Source: Candidatus Zixiibacteriota bacterium | GTDB lineage: Bacteria > Zixibacteria > MSB-5A5 > GN15 > FEB-12 | Direction of reading: 5' to 3' | Length of the DNA: 9,374 bases | NCBI GenBank assembly: GCA_022570975.1 | Contig: JACZYS010000078.1 | Location: 1-9,374 of the forward strand | In this document: positions 1 through 5,661 of the stretch, in pieces | Layout of the letters: each line of letters starts with the position of its first letter | How positions within the stretch are numbered: position 1 is the stretch's first letter | Position numbers and translations under genes: made by a program | The notes under the pieces: generated by a model | Told to the model about the DNA's origin: nothing | The model's input: the letters and a program-made list of their open reading frames with translations, nothing else | Database searches by the model: none

Positions 1-276
1 CACGGCACGACCAACGTGAGGCAGGCTTACCTGTTGCGAGACGACCTGAAAGTCTTCGACGGCCTTGGCAGTCTGACAAAAAGCCTGGTGGGGTTTCAAT
101 CGGAAGTTTCCGCTATCCCAATCTATGACGAAATGCCGGATATGCTGGAAGCGATCGCGGTGTACAAATCACACGGATTTGAATTGACCGGTTTATTTCC
201 TGTCACTCGCCATAATGAGTCGATGCGCGTCGTGGAATTTGATTGCGTCATGGTACGGGCTGACACTCTCAGATAA
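1..276 (+). CDS. FkbM-family methyltransferase, C-terminal fragment (5' end outside window)
   Basis: The frame is open from base 1 to a TAA-type stop region at 276 and encodes the last ~90 residues of a protein. The stretch GSLTKSLVGFQSEVS, then IPIYDEMPDMLEAIAVYKSHGFEL and a final FDCVMVR, matches the C-terminal half of FkbM SAM-dependent methyltransferases (family pattern: gaeksL..vqlEvs..plYe....f.e....l...GF.l). These enzymes often O-methylate sugars in polysaccharide loci. The preceding residues (TNVRQAYLLRDDLKV) lack the expected K-I-D-x-x-G-x-E/D motif normally found just before 'LKVFDGL', so the first ~45 bases may be altered, frameshifted or a junction. GC is about 52% over 1-270 by my count, above the neighbours, which suggests separate ancestry. 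The GTG at 16 is an internal codon, not a credible start. The gene converges on the glycosyltransferase gene. Confidence 0.7.
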   Translation, partial: HGTTNVRQAYLLRDDLKVFDGLGSLTKSLVGFQSEVSAIPIYDEMPDMLEAIAVYKSHGFELTGLFPVTRHNESMRVVEFDCVMVRADTLR

Positions 277-402
277 TTTCCTGTCAACCTCATTATCCAA
301 ATGCGGTGAAAAGTAGAAACAGCAGTAACCGGATTTCTGTTTTTCCAACGATATAGCCAGGTCTAACTATCAATCAAAAGCTGAAAAAAGCTCAAAGAGT
401 TT

Positions 403-1419
403 TCAACTGAATGCCGTTCTCAGGGCTCTTCTGATTTTAAGTAAAAGTGAAGCGAGCCAGCCCGGCAAAAGGGCTAAAAGCCTATAAATTGAAGGCGGAT
501 TTCTGAGTTCTTTGAGCTGAATTCTGGCTTCTTTTGCTCTCCCCAATGAAATCAAACTGGCTGTCCTGATTCGCTTCTGGGTTTCTATCAACTCTTCATA
601 AATCTCGCCATGCTGAAAGAGGTATTTCTCATCTTTTCCCCACAGTCTCTCAAGTATTTTTAACCTCGTTTCTGATGTCACCAAACTGCTGGCGTCGGTC
701 AGCCGGAAACCTTCGTGGCTGTGCTGCCAGGCGAGTTCAATGTCTGTATAAGCTCCCGGACCAAGTTTTGCAATTCTTCCAAAACATATCCAGTCTTCAT
801 AAGTGGGCAGATCTTCTTCAAAATACAGATTTGCAAGAGCTCTTTCTCTTCTGACAACTAAAGTTATCGTTACAACATAAATTCCAGTTGCCAGCAGGGG
901 ATAGAGGTCGCCAACATAGACATTAAAATCATTTTCTTGTTTTAAATCAGATGAGATTTCAGAATACGGAAAACTTTCCGATAAAATATCATCCCATCTT
1001 CTTGAATCATTGTGCCAATGCTTAAGATAGTTTCGGAAAATTTTTCCTTGAGACGACGTAATTGCAATATCTGAGAATGTAAAAAGAATTTCATCTTTTG
1101 ATTCAAGCAGTTTTCTCTGGAGGGCCAGTTTCCCGTCCATCCACTCATCATCAGAATCCAAAAACGCAATCAAATCACACCTTGCTTCTTTTATTCCTCT
1201 GTTTCTGGCTGCCCCGGCTCCGGAGTTTTTGATTTTTATAAATATAATTTTGTCCCGGTATGCTTTCAGAACTTCTTCGGTATTATCATTCGAGCCGTCA
1301 TCTACAATAATTATTTCATCCCCATCTTTTATCTGAGCTAAGGCAGATTTGAGGGCACGTTCAATGAGATGAGCCCGGTTATAGGTTGGTATTATTACTG
1401 ATACAGACAATTTTGTCAT
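403..1419 (-). CDS. Glycosyltransferase family 2 (GT-A fold)
   Basis: This 338-residue protein probably transfers a sugar from a nucleotide-sugar donor during surface polysaccharide synthesis at the inner face of the cytoplasmic membrane. The N-terminal GT2 domain is clear: VSVIIPTYNRA (residues ~6-16), EIIIVDDGS with paired aspartates (35-43), NSGAGAARNRGI (65-76) and the metal-binding DSDD (88-91) after LIAFL. A later EDW motif (208-210) matches the acceptor-site E/D-D region of the family. The C-terminus has a hydrophobic, arginine-rich tail (LLALLPGWLASLLL), perhaps a membrane contact; no multi-span domain is present. The start ATG at 1419 has a good ribosome site (GGAGAGG, 8 nt upstream) and overlaps the stop of the acyltransferase gene as ATGA, so the two are probably translationally coupled. 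Donor and acceptor cannot be named. Confidence 0.92.
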   Translation of the reverse strand: MTKLSVSVIIPTYNRAHLIERALKSALAQIKDGDEIIIVDDGSNDNTEEVLKAYRDKIIFIKIKNSGAGAARNRGIKEARCDLIAFLDSDDEWMDGKLALQRKLLESKDEILFTFSDIAITSSQGKIFRNYLKHWHNDSRRWDDILSESFPYSEISSDLKQENDFNVYVGDLYPLLATGIYVVTITLVVRRERALANLYFEEDLPTYEDWICFGRIAKLGPGAYTDIELAWQHSHEGFRLTDASSLVTSETRLKILERLWGKDEKYLFQHGEIYEELIETQKRIRTASLISLGRAKEARIQLKELRNPPSIYRLLALLPGWLASLLLKIRRALRTAFS

Positions 1420-2573
1420 AGCTTTTTCCTCTCCAACATCCTCCTCAAAGACTTTGCCAGCTTCAACAAGAACGGAACAGCTTTCAGCCTCTTTAAGTAT
1501 AAATTAGGAAAGTACCCAAATAATATGGGCATAAAACTGTTTTTGTAAATAGTCAAATTATAATATGAGCGGTAAGACGTTTTCCAGTTCTTATGCCAGC
1601 CCATATCTGTCATCAGATTAATCTCTTTTATTTCATCTGATTCATAAGCTCTTTTGACCAACTGCTCAAAGAGCAGGCTCCCCGGGGAACATGTGGAATA
1701 ATTTTCATCATAACCCAGTTTCCAGAGCAAAACTGAATCTCCAAATTTCACAGATAGATTACCGGCAATTATCTTCCTGTCGGCGCTCAAAAACTGCCAG
1801 TCCATCCAACCTTGTTTTTCAAGCTCCTGGCACAAGGTCAGGTAAAACTCTTTTAGCTTATCTGATTTCAAAATAGCAGAACCCGATTTTCCTTTCCAGC
1901 TCAGTGCTTCCACTTCCATAAACTTATTTAGTTCTTCTGAAGTAGTATTGTTTGATTCTCCAAAGCTGAATGAGATGTCATCCAATACACTGAGTCTTCT
2001 AGCAGATTTACTAAAATTTCTTCTCTGCTTTGAGCTCAAATTCATTCTGTAACTGTCAAAATCTCCGTCAATTTTCAAAAAAGCACCCTTTCCGTAAAAA
2101 TTGCTGATAATCTTATATGCATTATTCTTGGTCTCAAAAAACTTTAACGTTTCAGAATGCTCTACAAGTCTGGACAGGCTTAAAGAATATAAGCGGGGAA
2201 AATCTTCAAACACTCTTTCGAATATCAATGAAATATTTTTGTTCTTGTTTTCTCTGATTGATATTAAATCAACTGATGAAGTATGGTAGTCAGATGGCGT
2301 TCTCAAAATCCTGAACTTTTTGCCCAGCATTGTTCTTGCTGAGATAACCAGCGGCAAAATGGCTGAAATCTTATCATTTTCAAATAGTACATAAACTCTA
2401 AAATGTTCATTTTTCTTCAGTCTGTGTTTTAAGAAAGAAAAAATCCAGGCATATGATTGCATTGGGATTTTTTGCCCTGACTTCAAGGCAAGCTGATTCC
2501 ACTCTTCGGATATCGGGGCAAGCTCAGCCAGACTTTCAAATCTGTCTATTCTTCTCTTAATATTTGTCAGCAT
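1416..2573 (-). CDS. CelD/BcsL-type acetyltransferase (GNAT fold, FemAB-like)
   Basis: This 385-residue soluble protein belongs to the CelD/BcsL acyltransferase family (Acetyltransf_6). The family occurs in cellulose and exopolysaccharide loci and is thought to acylate a sugar or lipid-linked precursor. The diagnostic C-terminal GNAT half is present: FYLTLCQELEKQGWMDWQFL (~243-262), IAGNLSVKFGDSVLLWKLGYD (~269-289), the YSTCSPGSLLFEQLVKRA stretch (~292-309), and the end motif DMGWHKNWKTSY (~323-334), comparable to the family's 'G...yK..w'. The N-terminal half (residues ~20-160, e.g. PLVISARTMLGKKF) is the usual first lobe. Length is normal. The ATG at 2573 lacks a strong ribosome site. It is the first gene of a minus-strand operon with the glycosyltransferase and diverges from the exosortase region. 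Two decayed fragments of the same gene lie at 2763-2875 and 3213-3355. Confidence 0.85.
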   Translation of the reverse strand: MLTNIKRRIDRFESLAELAPISEEWNQLALKSGQKIPMQSYAWIFSFLKHRLKKNEHFRVYVLFENDKISAILPLVISARTMLGKKFRILRTPSDYHTSSVDLISIRENKNKNISLIFERVFEDFPRLYSLSLSRLVEHSETLKFFETKNNAYKIISNFYGKGAFLKIDGDFDSYRMNLSSKQRRNFSKSARRLSVLDDISFSFGESNNTTSEELNKFMEVEALSWKGKSGSAILKSDKLKEFYLTLCQELEKQGWMDWQFLSADRKIIAGNLSVKFGDSVLLWKLGYDENYSTCSPGSLLFEQLVKRAYESDEIKEINLMTDMGWHKNWKTSYRSYYNLTIYKNSFMPILFGYFPNLYLKRLKAVPFLLKLAKSLRRMLERKKL

Positions 2574-2648
2574 ATTTAAAACTTAACAAAATTTCATATT
2601 TCTATCTGTATTATCTATTTAATATATCTCAAAACAATATACTATTCA

Positions 2649-2762
2649 ATGGAACTTATTCATTCCAGATTTAAACAACTGTTTGAAACTGCCGAAAAAG
2701 AGTTATATGGAGCATGGCTTGAAAATAAATATAGAAGCAATAAAACTCAATATTAGAAATCA
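2649..2762 (+). repeat. Direct repeat copy 1: duplicated 5' end of the exosortase gene
   Basis: This 114-bp block matches 3412-3525 with only two differences (C/T at 2713, C/G at 2748), offset 763 bp. The upstream ~18 bp (2631-2648) are related but clearly less alike, including a TATACT at 2638-2643 where copy 2 has TATAAT. The exosortase reading frame enters at TTG 2683 or ATG 2707 but leaves exosortase sequence at 2762 and stops at 2872-2874, so this is a truncated, presumably dead start. In another frame the block is an intact 35-codon frame, ATG 2649 to TAG 2754-2756, starting MELIHSRFKQLF; it therefore spans the repeat almost exactly. Whether that small frame is translated is unknown; no ribosome site precedes it. 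Confidence 0.9.
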
Positions 2763-2875
2763 AGGTGTTCTCAAAAATCTGAACTCTTTGCCCTTAATTA
2801 TTCTTGCTGAGATAACCAACGGAAATACGGCAATATCAATTTGGAACCGTTTTCGAATTTGTATGCAGGAATAGA
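2763..2875 (-). pseudogene. Decayed fragment of the acyltransferase gene (residues ~59-93)
   Basis: Read on the minus strand, this stretch gives PLVISARIIKGKEFRFLRTP, against PLVISARTMLGKKFRILRTP in the intact neighbouring acyltransferase (15 of 20 residues the same). Just upstream in a different frame it gives YKFENGSKLILP, against VLFENDKISAILP. The frame change between the two parts shows it is broken. At the DNA level 2763-2833 aligns with 2297-2366. It abuts the end of the truncated exosortase repeat at 2762 directly, so that boundary is a recombination junction. It corresponds to the first lobe of the parent protein and has no start, stop or catalytic half. Confidence 0.8.
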
Positions 2876-3212
2876 ATTTAATTGCTGAATTGTCAAAAAA
2901 TATATCAATTTTCCAGACCAGATTAAATCTTCAATTAGTATTTATAACAATCTGCAAAAAAAGAACGACTTTCTCATAACCCGTTAGTAACAAATCCCTT
3001 ACCAACAGATACGGTTAGTATTTTTTTTAATCTCGGTAATTTATTTCCAATTCTGCTCATAATCACGCATAAAATATATTAGCAATTACAACACCAATTC
3101 TTTCTAAGTTAATGATATAAAGTAAGTTTTGGCAGTTTTGCATCGAAAATTTTGGAAAAAACAGGTATATTTTTTTATTCATAAATACTAAATTATATTA
3201 TAAATACTTATG
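2876..3212. other. AT-rich spacer, no recognisable gene
   Basis: About 340 bp of very AT-rich DNA between the two acyltransferase fragments. Only short open frames, homopolymer runs (for example T8 near 3021-3028) and stop codons in all frames are seen. Its length is about what would be needed for the missing residues 1-58 of the acyltransferase plus its upstream spacer and a piece of the exosortase start, so it may be a more decayed part of the same duplication. By eye I could not find convincing matches to those parts. Confidence 0.5.
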
Positions 3213-3355
3213 GCGAGAATTGCCAATAATCTTATTGCATTATTTGTGATCTCAAGAAAGTTTCTAGCGAATTTGAATGTTCTAAAAGTCCTGTGAGACT
3301 TAAAGAATGAAGATCAGGGCAAATTTCTAAGAGACTTTTAAAATTAAATATTTCT
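3213..3355 (-). pseudogene. Decayed fragment of the acyltransferase gene (residues ~115-157)
   Basis: On the minus strand the short open frame here contains PDLHSLSLTGLLEHSNSLETF, matching PRLYSLSLSRLVEHSETLKFF of the intact acyltransferase (residues ~126-146). DNA similarity to 2100-2240 is plain, for example TAATCTTAT.GCATTATT at 3226 onward. A one-base loss at the GCAT region (ATTGCAT against ATATGCAT) throws the frame out and gives an early stop at 3232-3234. The fragment then joins, near 3355, spacer DNA resembling the acyltransferase's own upstream region, so parent residues 1-114 are missing at this point. The order of this piece and the one at 2763-2875 is reversed relative to the parent gene. 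Confidence 0.8.
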
Positions 3356-3378
3356 ATAATATTTCTGTGTTTATTATA

Positions 3379-3406
3379 TTTACTATATATCGGAAAACTA
3401 TATAAT
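3379..3406 (+). promoter_or_regulatory. Candidate sigma70-type promoter for the exosortase operon
   Basis: A perfect TATAAT lies at 3401-3406, preceded by TTTACT at 3379-3384 (4 of 6 matches to TTGACA) with a 16-bp spacer. Transcription would begin near 3412-3414, about 57 nt before the chosen exosortase ATG at 3470 and practically at the ATG of the overlapping 35-codon frame. The background is very AT-rich, so chance matches are likely. Confidence 0.4.
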
Positions 3407-3411
3407 ACTCT

Positions 3412-3525
3412 ATGGAACTTATTCATTCCAGATTTAAACAACTGTTTGAAACTGCCGAAAAAGAGTTATATGGAGTATGGCTTGAAAATAAATATAGAAG
3501 CAATAAAACTGAATATTAGAAATCA
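3412..3525 (+). repeat. Direct repeat copy 2, containing the intact exosortase start
   Basis: Partner of the block at 2649-2762 (112 of 114 bases the same). It holds the beginning of the functional exosortase gene: TTG 3446 or, preferably, ATG 3470. It also contains a second 35-codon open frame, ATG 3412 to TAG 3517-3519, differing from copy 1 by Ala to Val and Gln to Glu. In the exosortase frame the same two differences give His to Tyr and one silent change. The similarity stops sharply at both sides of the small frame (one base before its ATG, six bases after its stop). Confidence 0.9.
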
Positions 3526-4333
3526 CAGTTATTATTACGGTCTATTAGGTCTTACAATTCTGTTGAGTTCATCAATTCTGATTGAGCTGGCCAAAAACTG
3601 GCTTCAGGATGACAACTATTCCCATGGATTTTTGATAATTCCGATATCAATTTATCTGATATTCCAGCAGCGAGAAAATATGCTTTTCCCGGCCAAAACC
3701 TCAAAAGAGGGAATAATCCTGTTCGGTGCCGGGTCTTTGGGACTAATTCTGGGTATTGCTGCCGGAGAATATTTTTCTACCAGGCTGGCATTGGTAATGA
3801 TGATAACCGGTTTCACCTGGTATTATGTTGGTGCGAATAATTTCCGCAAAATTTGGTTTCCGTTTTTCTTTTTATTATTCATGATTCCTATTCCACAAAC
3901 AATTTACTTTGCGGCCACGGCACCAATGCAGGTTTTCGCAAGTAAAGTGACAATCATTATTTTAAACTTTATCGGCGTGCCGGCAACTCGCACTGGAGTG
4001 ATAATAAATCTTCCTGAATATTCTCTGGAAGTTGCCGAAGCGTGCAGCGGTCTGAGAAGTCTGACTACATTATTGGCTTTGAGTTCTCTATATGCCTATA
4101 CCCGGATGCCGGGGAAATTGATTCCGACTTTAGTGGTTCTTCTTACATTCCCAATTGCTATTTCAGCCAACATCTTTAGGATAGTAGCCACAGCAATTGG
4201 AGCTTACGCAATTGATAAGTCTATTGCCGAAGATTTCTTACATATTTTTTCAGGTTCGGCCGTCTTTATTTCTGCGCTAATCATGGTTCTTATAACAGGG
4301 TCTGTTCTCAAATGGATAAAAAATCGTTCATAA
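3470..4333 (+). CDS. Exosortase (PEP-CTERM-type sorting transpeptidase)
   Basis: A multi-pass inner-membrane cysteine protease/transpeptidase of the exosortase/archaeosortase family. By homology it cleaves C-terminal PEP-CTERM-like sorting tails of exported proteins and may attach them to a cell-surface acceptor. From ATG 3470 it has 287 residues and about eight hydrophobic segments. The family's entry motif DDNYSHGFLIIP (residues ~47-58) follows the first segment. The catalytic set is complete: Cys192 in EVAEACSGLRSLT, Arg237 in ANIFRIV and His258 in EDFLHIFSGSAVF. TTG 3446 would add 8 residues; ATG 3470 is preferred for its AG-rich upstream stretch (AAAAAGAG). The 3' end overlaps the EpsI-like gene by 22 bp. 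A truncated copy of the gene's 5' end lies 763 bp upstream. Subtype and target motif cannot be assigned from this window. Confidence 0.92.
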   Translation: MEYGLKINIEAIKLNIRNHSYYYGLLGLTILLSSSILIELAKNWLQDDNYSHGFLIIPISIYLIFQQRENMLFPAKTSKEGIILFGAGSLGLILGIAAGEYFSTRLALVMMITGFTWYYVGANNFRKIWFPFFFLLFMIPIPQTIYFAATAPMQVFASKVTIIILNFIGVPATRTGVIINLPEYSLEVAEACSGLRSLTTLLALSSLYAYTRMPGKLIPTLVVLLTFPIAISANIFRIVATAIGAYAIDKSIAEDFLHIFSGSAVFISALIMVLITGSVLKWIKNRS

Positions 4334-4935
4334 AAATATTAGTGACAATTATTATGGTTTTTGCCGCTAGTTTTACAATAAGACATTTTCAACCGGAGTC
4401 TACAACTGCAGTTGATTTCTCCTCTTTTCCAATGCAAAAAGGAGACTGGACTGGCAGGCGAATTGAAATCCCACAGTACGTTTATGACCTCTTAAAACCA
4501 AAAGATATTCTCATGGCAAAATTTATAAATAGCGACGGAATAGAAATCAACCTCCTTTTTGATTTTTTCACTTCCGAGGGAAGTTTTGGTGGTCCCCATT
4601 CACCGCAAAACTGTCTGCCGGGAAGCGGTTGGATTATTGAGGAAGTTGCCGAAAGAAAAATCGTCTTATACGGGAGAGAGATTTCTACCGGAAGATTTAA
4701 GCTTGGATTTGAAGACAAAAAGTCAATTATGGATTTCTGGTATATCACCAACTATGGTGAAACGGCCAATGACTTCATATTTAAAATTTACTCCATGCTT
4801 TCATCACTCACTTTTCAGGAGCGTAATGTTGGTTTCGTCAGGATTATTGCTCCCAACAGTGAGCCGGGCAAAAAAGCATTGGCAGATTTTGAAGAAGTTT
4901 TTGTCTCAGAGATATATAACCTGATGCCGTTTTAA
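4312..4935 (+). CDS. epsI: EpsI-family exosortase-associated protein (DUF3485)
   Basis: This 207-residue protein has one N-terminal hydrophobic anchor (FIKILVTIIMVFAASF, residues ~6-21) and a predicted periplasmic domain. The EpsI/DUF3485 family marks are plain: FPMQKGDWTGRRI (~39-51), where the family has 'fP..iGdW.g', and HSPQNCLPGSGW (96-107), the near-invariant H-x-P-x-x-C-x-P-G-x-G-W. The family occurs either as a separate gene beside an exosortase or as its C-terminal domain; its biochemical role is not established, though it is tied to exosortase function in exopolysaccharide loci. The ATG at 4312 lies inside the exosortase gene (22-bp overlap), so the pair is almost certainly cotranscribed and probably coupled in translation. 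Length is normal. Confidence 0.92.
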   Translation: MDKKSFIKILVTIIMVFAASFTIRHFQPESTTAVDFSSFPMQKGDWTGRRIEIPQYVYDLLKPKDILMAKFINSDGIEINLLFDFFTSEGSFGGPHSPQNCLPGSGWIIEEVAERKIVLYGREISTGRFKLGFEDKKSIMDFWYITNYGETANDFIFKIYSMLSSLTFQERNVGFVRIIAPNSEPGKKALADFEEVFVSEIYNLMPF

Positions 4936-4979
4936 ATTATTAACTATCACTTCTTGGTTCAAAAAGTTATTTTCTCCAG

Positions 4980-5639
4980 ATGAATTGGGGAGAACTTACA
5001 TATATTTCAAATCTGGTTTCACTCTCACGAGTGGCCATGGTTCCGCTGGTAGCCATTTATCTGAAACAAAATGATTTGACCTCGGCCTATATTTGCCTGA
5101 CCCTAATAGTTCTTGCCGGTCTAAGCGACGCCTTGGATGGTTATTTAGCCAGAAAATTTAATCAAGTTTCTCAAACAGGATTAATTCTGGACCCGTTGGC
5201 TGACAAGGTATTTGCACTTTCTCTGATTGTCATGCTAATTTTTTACCGGGAGTTTTCTCTTTATCTAGCCGCTTCAATTTTGTTTAGAGATCTTCTAATT
5301 TTATCTGCCGGCCTGTTGTTCTTAAAAGAGAAAATTGTTGTACCATCAAATAATATAGGCAAATATTATTTTGCAGCCTTGGTAACCCTTATTTCATGTT
5401 CAGTATTACGATTCGAAACAGGGATTTTTCTTACAAGCCGGATAGTTATTTTTTTGCTATTGTTCTCAATTTTAAGTTACGCTATTTTGGCGATTGAGAT
5501 TAAGTATAAGAAGAAAATCTTTTCGTTCCCTGATAACAAAGCAGTTTTGGCAATCAGGGTTACCCTGACATATCTGACTGCGTTTTATCTCTTTTACAAT
5601 TTATATCTGGTCCATGACACCCTTTTTCCCGCGCCGTAA
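4980..5639 (+). CDS. CDP-alcohol phosphatidyltransferase (PgsA/PssA superfamily)
   Basis: An integral membrane phospholipid enzyme of 219 residues with about six hydrophobic segments. It would replace CMP of a CDP-activated lipid with an alcohol such as glycerol 3-phosphate, serine, inositol or phosphatidylglycerol. The superfamily motif D-x2-D-G-x2-A-R-x8-G-x3-D-x3-D is complete: Asp50, Asp53, Gly54, Ala57-Arg58, Gly67, Asp71 and Asp75 in SDALDGYLAR...GLILDPLAD. The N-terminus (NLVSLSRVAMVPL) resembles PgsA-type enzymes, but the alcohol cannot be decided. The ATG at 4980 has no strong ribosome site. The gene starts 44 bp after the EpsI-like gene with no visible terminator between, so it may belong to the exosortase operon. 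It converges on the next gene with a 5-bp gap. Confidence 0.88.
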   Translation: MNWGELTYISNLVSLSRVAMVPLVAIYLKQNDLTSAYICLTLIVLAGLSDALDGYLARKFNQVSQTGLILDPLADKVFALSLIVMLIFYREFSLYLAASILFRDLLILSAGLLFLKEKIVVPSNNIGKYYFAALVTLISCSVLRFETGIFLTSRIVIFLLLFSILSYAILAIEIKYKKKIFSFPDNKAVLAIRVTLTYLTAFYLFYNLYLVHDTLFPAP

Positions 5640-5661
5640 AAAACTCAGTCTAACTTAGACT
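5638..5661 (-). terminator. Rho-independent terminator of the substrate-binding/TolC gene
   Basis: On the minus strand a perfect 6-bp stem (AGTCTA/TAGACT, 5647-5652 and 5656-5661, 3-nt loop) is followed by GAG and a T6 run (complement of 5638-5643). The hairpin is formed by the last codons and stop of the minus-strand gene, and the T-run reaches into the stop codon of the convergent phosphatidyltransferase gene. On the plus strand the same hairpin lacks a following T-run, so it would act mainly in one direction. The stem is short and AT-rich. Confidence 0.5.

Noticed and set aside
317..344. Terminator after the methyltransferase fragment (AAACAG/CTGTTT with trailing T residues, plus strand)
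   Set aside because: The loop is 14 nt and the stem only 6 weak pairs; plausible but no better than chance in this composition.
380..405. Terminator after the glycosyltransferase gene (CTC-TTT-GAG followed by T-rich DNA on the minus strand)
   Set aside because: Only three uninterrupted stem pairs with a bulge; too weak to report as a feature.
2683..2874. 63-codon plus-strand open frame
   Set aside because: Its first 26 codons are the duplicated exosortase start and the rest is antisense to an acyltransferase remnant; it has no independent protein character.
3232..3441. 69-codon minus-strand open frame as a gene of its own
   Set aside because: Its C-terminal half is a frameshifted fragment of the neighbouring acyltransferase and its N-terminal half is the reverse of spacer and repeat DNA.
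2574..3445. Insertion sequence or mobile element as cause of the spacer
   Set aside because: No terminal inverted repeats, target-site duplication or transposase remnant could be seen; the recognisable pieces are copies of the two flanking genes.
4559..4924. 121-codon plus-strand open frame and 4482-4751 minus-strand frame
   Set aside because: Both are shadows of the EpsI-like gene, whose conserved motifs fix the true frame.
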